A stretch of DNA of 64,000 bases from Gammaproteobacteria bacterium (lineage in GTDB: Bacteria; Pseudomonadota; Gammaproteobacteria; GCA-001735895): the NCBI GenBank assembly GCA_024225395.1, contig JAAEMR010000192.1, positions 1-64,000 on the forward strand. Reading direction: 5' to 3'. Shown here in pieces: positions 1-8,720 of the stretch; the stretch's first letter is position 1, and each line of letters opens with the position of its first letter. Under the pieces are notes generated by a model. The model worked only from the letters and a program-made list of their open reading frames with translations. It had not been told where the DNA came from and made no database searches. Both the position numbers and the translations under genes were made by a program.

Positions 1-90
1 AATTCAGGTTATTTAGTCATCGAAAATAACTCATCTTCAGTACCTGAAAAGGTACGAGTTTTTCTTTCTAATTTATGGATGTCTTGTTAA
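1..90 (+). CDS. Probable LysR-family regulator, C-terminal end only
   Basis: The frame starting at base 1 is open for 29 codons and stops with TAA at 88-90. The peptide contains GYLVIENN, then PEKVRVFLSNLW. This pattern (a G-Y-L-V strand, a short loop, then P-x-K-V-R-x-F-x-x-x-L) is the usual last strand and helix of the LysR substrate-binding domain. Only the end of the gene is inside the window, so neither its targets nor its DNA-binding domain can be seen. It converges on the small minus-strand ORF at 87-155. The assignment rests on a short motif. Confidence 0.45.
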   Translation, partial: NSGYLVIENNSSSVPEKVRVFLSNLWMSC

Positions 91-155
91 TTCAGCTTGA
101 TATTTTTTGCTGCTGCAAGGCCGATGGCCTGTAATTCTTCTTTATTCATCATCAT
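87..155 (-). CDS. Possible 22-residue small protein
   Basis: A short minus-strand ORF with three consecutive ATG codons (155-147) encodes a 22-residue peptide ending AAAKNIKLN. An AGGA lies about eight bases upstream of the first ATG, a credible ribosome-binding site. Its stop overlaps the stop of the LysR fragment on the other strand. I do not recognise it. It could be a real small protein, the head of a truncated gene, or chance. Confidence 0.2.
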   Translation of the reverse strand: MMMNKEELQAIGLAAAKNIKLN

Positions 156-261
156 CTGTCTATCCTACCCAGTTGGTTTAATAATAGACAGTTACACAGT
201 TTTATTTACAGCCTCAATTTTGAGGTTTTGTTAGATGACGCGGTTCGTGTCTCACCGCACC

Positions 262-3012
262 CTACTGTGCTGCACTTTGCCTGAGTTCTTCAACATCTAA
301 TCGACCACGTTTTATTGGTATGGTTAAAACTTTACCTGCTCTCTTTATTTTTAGATCAACAATACTACCAGCAGGACCTTTAATATGCCGGACGACTTCT
401 CTATCACTCAATCCATTTAAAGAATTACCGTTTGCAGAAATCAAAATATCTCCTACTTTCACACCTGCAACTTTCGCTGGCATTTTATTTCCCAGGCCGC
501 TTATAAAATGCTGTTTTGATTCATGATCAAGTTTAATAGCAATACCTATACCATGCATTTTTGCTAACTTTTTACTTACAATTTTTCCCTTCTTATAGAT
601 GAGTTCAATTACTCGGAGGTCTGTAGTCGTTACAATTGATTGACCATCAATAACTCCTTTAACCCAGTTTGCCACTTGCTTATCTCCATTCTTATTTGTC
701 AAAACTCCAGGCCCTTGCCGATAGGAAGATTTATATCCCCCTTCATATATTGAGCCATCGGCGAAGCTCCGGAACATTCCTTTTCCTTCGATTTGAGCCG
801 ATTTGAAACTCCCGATATACATATCACCATTTGAAAACGTATAAATTCCAGTACCATTAGGTTGGCCGTTCTTCCAGTCCCCATCATAGCTATCTCCATT
901 TTCATAAACATGCACGAACCTTTTGTTTTTTGACCGGTTCTTTATCTTTGGATATCTAAGTTCCGGATAGTCTTCAAAGCCTGGCTGTAGATTATTATTG
1001 GTTTGTTTCGCTAAAGACTTTGCAGTTGCTATCGATTTTTCATAAGCCTTCATCATTGAATCACGTCTTAAAGCCGGTGCCCTGGCTAATGCTTTGGTGG
1101 GCAACAGTGCTTTACCTGCATACTTTGCAGCTGAATTACAAGTTGAAGTAGACAATGAAAGCCGACAAGAGCGGAAAAACCATACAAATTTTTCATAACT
1201 ATCTTCCTTTTTTCCAGCAACTCTATTCATTGCATCGGCTTTTACATTTTTTATTTTGGATTGTGGAATAGCTGAATGAATAAAGTCTCCTAATCCGCCC
1301 AACAGATAAGTTTCTTCGAGCGCATATTTACAATTTAAAAGTCTTCTACGTGCTTGTTTGTCCGTTTCATTGGGTGATGTTTTCAGGCATTTGATTAAGT
1401 ATTTTCTTTCGCTCGAATATTTATCAATCAAATATTTATAAGTATCAGAGTCATTTTTATTGCAAAAATCGCCTTCTGGCCATTTCTCACAGCCGATACT
1501 TCGCCAAAATTTTCTTTCCGTAGTGGTTGGCGCATACCTCGCTCTTGAATAGGCGACTTTTGAATAAATGAAATGCTGAGTTCCAATGTTCGTATAAGTA
1601 AGTACTTGATCAGAAAGGGTATAGAAAAATTTGGCCGACAGGTTTTTTTTCAGCGCCTTATCCAATGCTTGTTCGCAAACCTTTGAATCTTTACTGTTAC
1701 TATCACCATTACTCATGCTAGCAACACAATGCATCTGTTCTATATCATCAGAGAGTGCAACTAAATCCTCCATTATTGGACAAAAACCCTGTGCTTTACT
1801 GTTTTGATTTTTCTTGTAAAGATTACAAAGTTCTACAATAACGATTGGGTGCTTAGTTCTTTTTACCGCCCGAGCACAAACATTTTCTCTGAACGCTTTA
1901 TTTCGATCAACACAATTTTTAATGAGGGCGTAGGAAGCTTTTTTTATGGCTTCCTGATTTTTTACAGTATCAAAAATATTTGAGCAATGCTGGCGTCTAA
2001 TTTTTGGAAAAATCATTGAAGAAGCGCCACTACAATATTCTATATCGAGTGAAAGAGCTGAAATACAGGCAGGGTGTTTTGCGCGAGATTCAGTTTTAAC
2101 TAAGTCGCAAGCTTGCTTAAACATAAATAATGCTTCTCTCGACTCATCACCTCCATAACTTTTCGCTAATTTTCCAGCGGCTTGGCAGCTATTAATCTCT
2201 GGTTTTGATTTACATTCGTCAACAGCAATTATTTTTTTGATCCGTAATTTTCGTTTTTCACTTGAAAACGATTGTCCAAACTTTAATTCTAAATTTTTGG
2301 TTGCCTGGCAATGAACTGAAGAACGATAGCAAGCGTATTGCATAGCAAGAATTGCTGACTCTGCTGAAGCAGCAGGTTCAAAAAGTCTAATTTTAGTTGT
2401 GATTGTAGGTACGATTAAGCAAGATTTTGTGTCACCCGAAATGCATTTAGCAAGACTTTTCTTTTCAGAATTCTGAATTGTGAAATTACTACAGCTTTGT
2501 TTAATATCAACCCAGGTTTTTTCACTTCCATAGTTCTTTTTAAGTTCGCCACAAAAAGGAGCATCGCTGTTTATACTGCACTCATCTTTTATTTGTCCTA
2601 TCGTCTGTTGACATACACATGAGTAAGAAATTCCTTTTTCACAGCTTCTTGTAATATTTTTAAATTTTTTTTCTAGTTTATGAGCTTTGGTAATTGCTTC
2701 TTGTTGTCTTTTTTTCTCTTCAGCTCGTCTACGGTTTTCTCGCAACCTTCGCTCGGTTTCCTCTCGATTTTGTTTAACTGATCTAGCATATTCTGCTTTT
2801 TGCTCCCATTCATCAATAAAAGCCCTGGCCTTTTGTCTGGCTGACGGCAAACTACTTTCTAGTTTCCCATGAATTGTTCGATTGTTCTTGTTCCGTTCAA
2901 TCGCGTCTCGCTGTTCACGTGCAACACGTTCTGCATTCGTTTCTGCGGCAATTAGGTTGCAAGAAAAACAAATTAATAAGCATGCTAAAACAGTTTTAAG
3001 TGGTAATGTCAT
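262..3012 (-). CDS. Secreted Cys-rich MORN-repeat and PDZ-domain protein
   Basis: The protein is about 916 residues if translation starts at the ATG at 3012. That start opens a clear Sec signal peptide (hydrophobic LKTVLACLLICF core, cleavage near LIAA/ET); the reading frame is open 38 codons further up, but those would precede the signal. After it come a charged coiled-coil segment (roughly residues 20-120, rich in E, R, K and Q), a long region with many Cys pairs of the SCxxGxxxSC kind, a block of about four MORN repeats (YDGDWKNGQPNGTG and relatives, near residues 735-830), and a C-terminal PDZ domain (GIGIAIKL, then AKVAGVKVGDILISANG). MORN repeats usually bind lipids or proteins and PDZ domains bind peptide C-termini, so a periplasmic scaffold is plausible. 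No catalytic motif was seen. The function is unknown and no operon partner is visible. Confidence 0.75.
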   Translation of the reverse strand: MTLPLKTVLACLLICFSCNLIAAETNAERVAREQRDAIERNKNNRTIHGKLESSLPSARQKARAFIDEWEQKAEYARSVKQNREETERRLRENRRRAEEKKRQQEAITKAHKLEKKFKNITRSCEKGISYSCVCQQTIGQIKDECSINSDAPFCGELKKNYGSEKTWVDIKQSCSNFTIQNSEKKSLAKCISGDTKSCLIVPTITTKIRLFEPAASAESAILAMQYACYRSSVHCQATKNLELKFGQSFSSEKRKLRIKKIIAVDECKSKPEINSCQAAGKLAKSYGGDESREALFMFKQACDLVKTESRAKHPACISALSLDIEYCSGASSMIFPKIRRQHCSNIFDTVKNQEAIKKASYALIKNCVDRNKAFRENVCARAVKRTKHPIVIVELCNLYKKNQNSKAQGFCPIMEDLVALSDDIEQMHCVASMSNGDSNSKDSKVCEQALDKALKKNLSAKFFYTLSDQVLTYTNIGTQHFIYSKVAYSRARYAPTTTERKFWRSIGCEKWPEGDFCNKNDSDTYKYLIDKYSSERKYLIKCLKTSPNETDKQARRRLLNCKYALEETYLLGGLGDFIHSAIPQSKIKNVKADAMNRVAGKKEDSYEKFVWFFRSCRLSLSTSTCNSAAKYAGKALLPTKALARAPALRRDSMMKAYEKSIATAKSLAKQTNNNLQPGFEDYPELRYPKIKNRSKNKRFVHVYENGDSYDGDWKNGQPNGTGIYTFSNGDMYIGSFKSAQIEGKGMFRSFADGSIYEGGYKSSYRQGPGVLTNKNGDKQVANWVKGVIDGQSIVTTTDLRVIELIYKKGKIVSKKLAKMHGIGIAIKLDHESKQHFISGLGNKMPAKVAGVKVGDILISANGNSLNGLSDREVVRHIKGPAGSIVDLKIKRAGKVLTIPIKRGRLDVEELRQSAAQ

Positions 3013-3158
3013 AATGTTGCTCAAGCATATATATAAAGCGCATATAGGACATGCATTTAAACAAATTGAAACTATGCCGTCACCTGTCTGTTGATGAACG
3101 GTCAAACAAAAAAGTTCTGGAGACACAATATTTATCTCTTTTTAACTTTTGGCTCAGG

Positions 3159-3365
3159 CTATTTCTTCTTTAATTCTCTATTCAGTAATTTCTCTGCTAT
3201 CTCTATAAACTTATCCTCCCCAAATGGTCGGCCTGTCTTTTCATGATGTTCAAACTCTGTATTCGAATGACTCATCTCTTCTTTTAAATAATCTTTCCAG
3301 TTTCCACCTGCCAGATCCAGCATGTCCTTGGTTTTAATGATGCCATCCGCGTCAGAAAAGTTAAC
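3159..3365 (-). pseudogene. Remnant of a REP-associated tyrosine transposase (Y1/IS200-like)
   Basis: On the minus strand, 68 codons are open before a TAG at 3159-3161. They contain GGNWKDYL, then HHEKTGRPFGEDKFIEIAEK and a Lys-rich end (LNRELKKK). The series W-x-x-Y/F-L, TGRP-x-G, F-I, and a basic tail is the standard C-terminus of RAYT-type Y1 transposases. Nothing matching the catalytic HUH and Tyr part exists upstream on that strand: the frame runs into a ten-base C tract and then unrelated sequence. This is a dead 3' fragment of a gene that would normally be about 200-320 codons. Confidence 0.7.
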
Positions 3366-3577
3366 CCCCCCCCCAACTTAAAGCCTGGATTTTGCGAGTA
3401 TTGAAAAAAATTCCACTCAAGTTATCCACATAAGCAGACATCCCTGATTAAAGTTACGAGTCTTTTTATAGTGCATAAAATGGATTAGGCACTCTAAACA
3501 CTCCCTTATTGATGATGTGTGTATAAATCATGGTCGTTTCCAGAGTTACACAAATTTGAAGAAGTCTAATTTGAACT

Positions 3578-3609
3578 GCCAGAGGCTGGCCTGTAGGGTG
3601 AAATACAGG
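3578..3609. repeat. Two adjacent REP-like hairpins
   Basis: GCCAG-agg-CTGGC (3578-3590) is followed immediately by CCTGTA-gggtgaaa-TACAGG (3590-3609); both have perfect arms. Paired short palindromes near a RAYT gene are the usual arrangement of REP/BIME elements. I saw no other copy in the window, so the repeat status is unproven. Confidence 0.3.
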
Positions 3610-3768
3610 GAGATATTTAATAGTACTGTGCCTTAGAGTATCGCTGGCTGCTGCTTTCCTTTCGGGTAATTACTAAAGATAATTTGCACAATTAATGATC
3701 AAAATTCAATATTTTTGATGACGGTTTAGTAAAAAAACTTTCGAATACATGATAAATTACTGGACAAA

Positions 3769-3787
3769 ATATCTTTTCGAAAGATAT
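3769..3787. promoter_or_regulatory. Palindromic operator candidate for the DeoR/GlpR-type regulator
   Basis: ATATCTTT-tcg-AAAGATAT is a perfect 8-bp inverted repeat around TTTTCGAAA, about 90 bp upstream of the regulator gene. A second TTTCGAA lies at 3739-3745. Autoregulation by GlpR-like repressors through TTCG-centred sites is known for the family; use of this exact site is inference. Confidence 0.4.
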
Positions 3788-3879
3788 GATGTTTCTAACG
3801 AAGTATAATTTATCACCTGATTGGGGATCTTTTAGTTATAGATCTGCCGATCGAGAGAAAATTGAAAGTACCAGATCAA

Positions 3880-4665
3880 ATGGCTTTATCGTATCGACAA
3901 CAGCGGATTATCAGAAAACTCCACGAAACAAATGGCGTACTTTCCAGTGCGGAAATTACGGCACTATTCAATGTCTCTGTACAAACTATCAGAAAAGACC
4001 TCAATGAATTGAGTGAACAAGGCTTCGTGCGCCGGGTGCATGGTGGTATTAGTCTACCGAGCAATAATCATAATCTGTCGTTTAGTAATCGTACGGTCAT
4101 GAATCTCGCGGAAAAACATAACATTGCGCGCAAGGTGGTCGAATTACTACCCAAAAATAGCAGTATCTTCCTGGGTATCGGTACCACGCCTCAACAGGTC
4201 GCACATGCCTTACTGGATCACCCTGGGTTAACCGTCGTGACCAACAATATCAACGTCTCATTGACACTTAGTAACAACCCTGAAATTCAAACTTATCTGG
4301 CCGGGGGGCTGGTACGATCCAGTGATCAGGACACAATGGGGCCGGACACAATAGCATTTTTTAATCAATTCAATATTCAATACGGCGTATTTGGCGTCGG
4401 AGGGTTGAACCAGAAAGGACAGCTACTCGACTTCTCTCCTGAAGAATCAAGTGTGTCTCGTGCGATTATGCAAAACAGCGAGACACGCATACTAGTCGCT
4501 GACCATAGCAAGATCGATCGCTATGCACCTGTGGTTACTGGAACTCTGGACGATATCGATATTCTGGTAATGGATTTCATCTCGGAAACAATAAAGCAAT
4601 CCTGTGTGACGTTCGAAACTGAAACAATTGAAGCGGGATCTACCTCGGAATTTTTATCATGTTAA
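3880..4665 (+). CDS. glpR: DeoR-family transcriptional repressor, GlpR-like
   Basis: The protein is about 261 residues with the two-part DeoR build. An N-terminal winged helix-turn-helix (RQQRIIRKL, then LFNVSVQTIRKDLNEL and VRRVHGG, roughly residues 5-55) is followed by a sugar-phosphate-sensing DeoRC domain (FLGIGTTPQQVAHAL, VTNNINVSLTL, YLAGG, FGVGGL). ATG at 3880 is the conventional start; an in-frame TTG at 3862 is preceded by GAGAG and cannot be excluded. The stop overlaps the start of the ABC ATPase gene (ATGTTAA). With a GlpD-like gene at the far end of the cluster, glycerol 3-phosphate is the most likely inducer. The family and class are clear; the ligand is inferred from context. 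Confidence 0.85.
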   Translation: MALSYRQQRIIRKLHETNGVLSSAEITALFNVSVQTIRKDLNELSEQGFVRRVHGGISLPSNNHNLSFSNRTVMNLAEKHNIARKVVELLPKNSSIFLGIGTTPQQVAHALLDHPGLTVVTNNINVSLTLSNNPEIQTYLAGGLVRSSDQDTMGPDTIAFFNQFNIQYGVFGVGGLNQKGQLLDFSPEESSVSRAIMQNSETRILVADHSKIDRYAPVVTGTLDDIDILVMDFISETIKQSCVTFETETIEAGSTSEFLSC

Positions 4666-5624
4666 AAGTTGAAGAAATATCGCGCAAATATGGCGAGTTA
4701 ACGGTTGTAGACAAGCTTAGTTTTAGCGTAAACCAGGGTGAGTTTGTCGCTTTGCTGGGCCCTTCTGGTTGCGGGAAATCGACTTCCCTTAAAATGATCG
4801 CGGGCCTGGAAACGCCTGATGCAGGGTCAATCGAGCTGGAAGGCAGGAATATAACCCGTCTCTCACCCGGTGAGCGCAAACTGGCGATGGTATTTCAATC
4901 TTATGCGCTCTTCCCTCATTTGAAAGTAGAAGATAATATTCTGTTTGGTCTGCAGGCAAGGAAAGTGCCAAAAGGGGAGCAAAAAAAGCGTCTGGACTCA
5001 GTCGTCGATCTGGTTGGGTTGGGTGATCATCTGCAAAAAAAGCCAGGACAACTTTCCGGCGGTCAGTGCCAACGAGTCGCTTTAGCGAGAGCAATTGTTG
5101 CAGAAGCGAAGCTATGCCTGATGGATGAGCCCCTGTCTAACCTTGATGCCAAACTGCGCAACGAAATGCGAACCGAAATCAGGGCGTTACAACAGCGCCT
5201 GGGTATGTCGGTCATATATGTCACCCACGATCAGGTCGAAGCAATGAGTATGGCCGACCGAATTGTGTTGATGAATAACGGAAAAGTCGAGCAGATTGAC
5301 GTGCCCGAAGCGCTTTACAACAATCCGAAAACAATTTTTACAGCTCAGTTCATCGGCAGTCCACCGATGAATATTATTAAGTCCGGGAGTGAAAACCTGG
5401 GTATCCGGCCTGAACATATCGAGATTTCAGAACAGGGTATGCCGGCCACTATTTTGAGCTGTGACTACCACGGCGCCGATACAATCGTGCTCGCCGATAT
5501 TAGTGGACAGGGAGAAGATCAAAAGCTGGTCAAAATACGCTATCCAGGGCATGCCCTGTTTGCATCTGATCAGAATATATCAATTAGCTGGGCACCCCAA
5601 AACGAACACAGATTTCCACTCTGA
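4659..5624 (+). CDS. ugpC: ABC transporter ATPase, UgpC/MalK type
   Basis: This 321-residue cytoplasmic ATPase would power the importer encoded downstream. Visible motifs are Walker A GPSGCGKST (34-42), a Q-loop (VFQ near 78-80), the signature LSGGQCQRVALARA (from 132), Walker B LCLMDEP (152-158) and the H-loop YVTHDQVEAMS. A short C-terminal TOBE-like part contains LGIRPEHIEI. It is about 35-50 residues shorter than typical UgpC/MalK, with the shortening in the regulatory tail. Its start overlaps the stop of the DeoR-type gene, which points to translational coupling and one operon. Confidence 0.88.
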   Translation: MLKVEEISRKYGELTVVDKLSFSVNQGEFVALLGPSGCGKSTSLKMIAGLETPDAGSIELEGRNITRLSPGERKLAMVFQSYALFPHLKVEDNILFGLQARKVPKGEQKKRLDSVVDLVGLGDHLQKKPGQLSGGQCQRVALARAIVAEAKLCLMDEPLSNLDAKLRNEMRTEIRALQQRLGMSVIYVTHDQVEAMSMADRIVLMNNGKVEQIDVPEALYNNPKTIFTAQFIGSPPMNIIKSGSENLGIRPEHIEISEQGMPATILSCDYHGADTIVLADISGQGEDQKLVKIRYPGHALFASDQNISISWAPQNEHRFPL

Positions 5625-5679
5625 TCTCTGAGTTCTATCGAAGTTAAATAACCTATAAACATGAAGAGGAATAGTATTA

Positions 5680-6966
5680 ATGAAAACACTAACTAAATGC
5701 CTGACGACTGTTGGAGTTGTTTCAATCCTGGGATTCAGTAGCGCTGCCAGTGCAGGCACTGACCTGACAATGTACTACCCGGTCGCCGTCGGCGGTTCGC
5801 TTACGAAAATTGTTGATGGAATTGTAGATAAATTCGAAGCACAAAATCCGGATATCAACGTCAATGCGATCTATGCCGGTAATTACAACGATGCTCGTGT
5901 CAAGGCGCTTGCCGCGCTTAAAAGTGGAGAACCTGCCCAGTTGTCGGTGTTGTTCTCGATCGATATCCACGAACTTCGTAACCTCGAAGCGATCGTGGCT
6001 TTTGATGATATTGTGAGTACTGATGCAGAGCGTGAGTGGTTAAACAGTTTCTACCCGGCATTGATGGAAAATGGCAAAGCTGACGGAAAAACCTGGGGTG
6101 TGCCTTTTCAACGTTCAACCATCGTCATGTACTACAACAAGGACATGTTTCGAGCCGCGGGTTTAGACCCTGAAAAGCCACCAACCACCTGGGAAGAATT
6201 CACCAGTATGGGTAAGAAGCTGGTTAAAAAAGATAACAACGGAAATGTCCAGCAATGGGGTGCGATGATACCATCCACGGGTTATCCTTACTGGATGTTT
6301 GGCGCCCTGACCAAGCAAAATAGTGAAGTGTTGATGAATCAGGCAGGCACCGAAACCTACTTTGATAAACCTGGTGTTATCGACGCATTAGAATACTGGC
6401 AAGACCTGGGTAACAAACACGGTGTCATGCCCAAAGGTATGATCGAATGGGGTACTTTGCGTCAAAACTTCCTTGACCAGAAAACTGCAATTATGTGGCA
6501 TTCAACGGGTAACCTGACCACGGTTAAAAACAAGGCCAGTTTTGACTTTGGCGTCGCCAAGTTACCCGGAAACAAAGAACTGGGTTCACCTACCGGTGGT
6601 GGAAACTTTTACATCTTCAAAAAGTCATCTCCCGAAGAAAAGCAAGCTGCGCTCAAACTGGTGAAGTTCATGACTTCTCCCGAACAGGCCGCTCATTGGT
6701 CAAAATCAACCGGGTATATGGGTGTGGGACCAGGCGCTTATGAAACAGAAACACTCAAAGCCTACTTAAAAACCTTCCCACCTGCTGCGGTAGCGCGTGA
6801 CCAGCTAACCCATGCAACTGCAGAGTTGTCTACACACGATGCAGGGCGTGTGCGGAAGTTTCTCGACGATGCAATTCAATCTGCTTTAACTAGTCAGGAG
6901 ACAGCAAAAAAAGCCTTAACTGATGCTCAAAAGCAAGCTAAATCCATTCTGCGTCGTTATAAATAG
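5680..6966 (+). CDS. ugpB: Periplasmic solute-binding protein, UgpB-like
   Basis: The protein is 428 residues with a Sec signal peptide (cut near ASAG). The mature start TMYYPVAVGGSLTKIVDGI and the later YAGNYNDARVKALAAL match the UgpB branch of extracellular binding protein family 1, which binds glycerol 3-phosphate or glycerophosphodiesters. The gene has its own ribosome-binding site (GAAGAGGAA) and is followed by a strong hairpin at 6974-6996, as expected for a binding protein made in excess over its permeases. A polyol or other sugar cannot be ruled out from sequence, but the GlpR- and GlpD-like neighbours favour a glycerol-3-phosphate compound. Confidence 0.85.
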   Translation: MKTLTKCLTTVGVVSILGFSSAASAGTDLTMYYPVAVGGSLTKIVDGIVDKFEAQNPDINVNAIYAGNYNDARVKALAALKSGEPAQLSVLFSIDIHELRNLEAIVAFDDIVSTDAEREWLNSFYPALMENGKADGKTWGVPFQRSTIVMYYNKDMFRAAGLDPEKPPTTWEEFTSMGKKLVKKDNNGNVQQWGAMIPSTGYPYWMFGALTKQNSEVLMNQAGTETYFDKPGVIDALEYWQDLGNKHGVMPKGMIEWGTLRQNFLDQKTAIMWHSTGNLTTVKNKASFDFGVAKLPGNKELGSPTGGGNFYIFKKSSPEEKQAALKLVKFMTSPEQAAHWSKSTGYMGVGPGAYETETLKAYLKTFPPAAVARDQLTHATAELSTHDAGRVRKFLDDAIQSALTSQETAKKALTDAQKQAKSILRRYK

Positions 6967-6973
6967 AAAGTTG

Positions 6974-7000
6974 CGGGGCCGGTATAGTCGGCCCCGTTTT
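6974..7000 (+). terminator. Hairpin with T-run between binding-protein and permease genes
   Basis: CGGGGCCG-gtatagt-CGGCCCCG is a perfect 8-bp G+C-rich stem followed by TTTT. It lies between the ugpB-like and ugpA-like genes and probably acts as a partial terminator or 3' mRNA stabiliser that keeps permease levels below binding-protein levels. Confidence 0.75.
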
Positions 7001-7031
7001 CAACTTTGATACTCTAAGGTTGGTTCAATAT

Positions 7032-7904
7032 ATGATTAATCGACTCAATTTAAAAGCCTGGCTGTTGTTGCTACCGGCGCTATCGCTGCTTATTGCATTC
7101 ACACATTGGCCCACGCTCAAATCATTTTGGCGAAGTTTTACCTGGGCCAGATCAGATGTCGCACCAAGCCAGTTTGTTGGTCTCGACAACTATCGGATAA
7201 TGCTGGATGACCCTGTATTCTGGAAGGTCATTGAAAATAACTTCTGGTATGCACTGGGCACCGTTCCAACTTCGATTGGACTGGCGATCATGATGGCCCT
7301 TTGGGTCAATAGTAAAATTCGTTGCACCAGCCTTTTACGGCTTGCGTTCTTTACACCAACTATCTTGCCGATGATTACTGTGGCGAATATTTGGCTGTTT
7401 TTCTATAGCCCAAATATTGGCCTATTCAATCAACTGCTAGGCCTCGTCGGAATCGCAGGCCCAAACTGGCTTGGCGACCCCGACCTGGCTTTGTCCAGCT
7501 TAATGGTGATGACGATCTGGAAAGAAGCTGGCTTTTTTATGATTTTCTATCTCGCTGCCCTGCAAACATTAAGTCCCGAGTTATTTGATGCGGCCAAACT
7601 AGAAGGTGCTAACGCATGGCGTATTTTCAGGAAAATTACATTCCCGTTGCTGATGCCAACCACACTTTTTGTTTTAATCAATGCACTACTGAATGCATTT
7701 AAACTGGTTGATCATCTCTTTATTTTGACCAAGGGTGGCCCAAACAACGCGAGTAATTTGCTGTTATATTATATCTATGAAACTGCTTTCAGCTTCCTCG
7801 ATAGTTATTATGCAGCAACTCTAACCGTCGTTATGCTGTTGACTCTGGCCTTGATTGCCCTGGTGCAAATACTTGTCATCGATCGAAGAATCCACTACAG
7901 GTAA
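7032..7904 (+). CDS. ugpA: ABC transporter inner-membrane permease, UgpA-like
   Basis: The protein is 290 residues with about six membrane segments. The binding-protein-dependent transport (BPD) loop that contacts the ATPase reads LFDAAKLEGANAWRIFRKIT. I chose ATG 7032 because AAGGTTGG sits about ten bases upstream; an in-frame TTG at 7020 overlaps that site. It forms the heterodimeric channel with the next gene. Confidence 0.87.
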   Translation: MINRLNLKAWLLLLPALSLLIAFTHWPTLKSFWRSFTWARSDVAPSQFVGLDNYRIMLDDPVFWKVIENNFWYALGTVPTSIGLAIMMALWVNSKIRCTSLLRLAFFTPTILPMITVANIWLFFYSPNIGLFNQLLGLVGIAGPNWLGDPDLALSSLMVMTIWKEAGFFMIFYLAALQTLSPELFDAAKLEGANAWRIFRKITFPLLMPTTLFVLINALLNAFKLVDHLFILTKGGPNNASNLLLYYIYETAFSFLDSYYAATLTVVMLLTLALIALVQILVIDRRIHYR

Positions 7905-7910
7905 AAAGTT

Positions 7911-8720
7911 ATGTCATCCTGGTTTCAAAAATTCTCAACAATTTCGGCCTATCTGTTAGGCATAGTCTGGGTATTGCCTTTGCTGTACGCATTTTGGGCC
8001 GCCTTTCATCCTCCCGAGTTTGCCACTCAATTTTCCCTGACGGCGCCATTGACGCTGCAAAATTTTGAATCGGCCTGGGATCAGGCACCATTTTTTCGCT
8101 ACATGTTAAACACAGTTGTTATTACGACTCTGATTCTGGTATCACAATTGTTCCTCTGCACTTTAGCCGGCTATGCGCTGGCTAGAGAAAAGTTTGCCGG
8201 ACGTGGTTTTGCTTTTGCCCTGGTTTTAACTCAATTGATGGTAATGCCCGAAGTCCTGATTGTCGAAAACTACCAAACCCTGGCAGGGCTCGACCTGGTT
8301 GATACTTACCTTGGCGTCGGGTTGCCTTATCTGGCCAGCGCCTTCGGTATATTTCTGTTGCGGCAGACATTTAAAACCGTGCCCCAGGAACTTGAAGATG
8401 CGGCGCGTGTTGAAGGTTTATCCGGTCTTGGCATCATCTGGAAGGTCTTTGTGCCACTCGCGGCCCCCACCTACCTGGCTTTTAGCCTGGTCTCGGTCAG
8501 TTATCACTGGAACAATTTTTTATGGCCTCTGGTGGTCACCAATACCGAAGCGAGTCGGCCTTTAACGGTTGGCATGGCTATATTTGGCGCGCCGGAATCG
8601 GGCGTTGACTGGTCGGTTATCTCAGCGGGTACCCTGATTGCAATCGGTCCGTTATTGATTCTGTTTTTGATCTTCCAGCGCCGTTTTATCCAGTCATTTA
8701 TGCATGCGGGTATCAAGTAA
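7911..8720 (+). CDS. ugpE: ABC transporter inner-membrane permease, UgpE-like
   Basis: The protein is 269 residues with about six transmembrane helices and a BPD loop LEDAARVEGLSGLGIIWKVF, partner to the UgpA-like permease. The gene starts six bases after its neighbour stops, and its stop directly abuts the start of the endonuclease/exonuclease/phosphatase-family gene (TAAATG), so the whole block is probably one transcript. The length is typical for the family (about 270-280). Confidence 0.87.
   Translation: MSSWFQKFSTISAYLLGIVWVLPLLYAFWAAFHPPEFATQFSLTAPLTLQNFESAWDQAPFFRYMLNTVVITTLILVSQLFLCTLAGYALAREKFAGRGFAFALVLTQLMVMPEVLIVENYQTLAGLDLVDTYLGVGLPYLASAFGIFLLRQTFKTVPQELEDAARVEGLSGLGIIWKVFVPLAAPTYLAFSLVSVSYHWNNFLWPLVVTNTEASRPLTVGMAIFGAPESGVDWSVISAGTLIAIGPLLILFLIFQRRFIQSFMHAGIK

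Larger units (their letters stand above)
3127..3861. other. Intergenic region with transposase fossil, hairpins and operator
   Basis: No intact gene was found here. The segment holds the transposase remnant at 3159-3365, a run of ten C (3365-3374), the paired hairpins at 3578-3609, and the palindrome at 3769-3787 just ahead of the DeoR-type gene. The rest is A+T-rich sequence without recognisable coding content. Confidence 0.6.
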
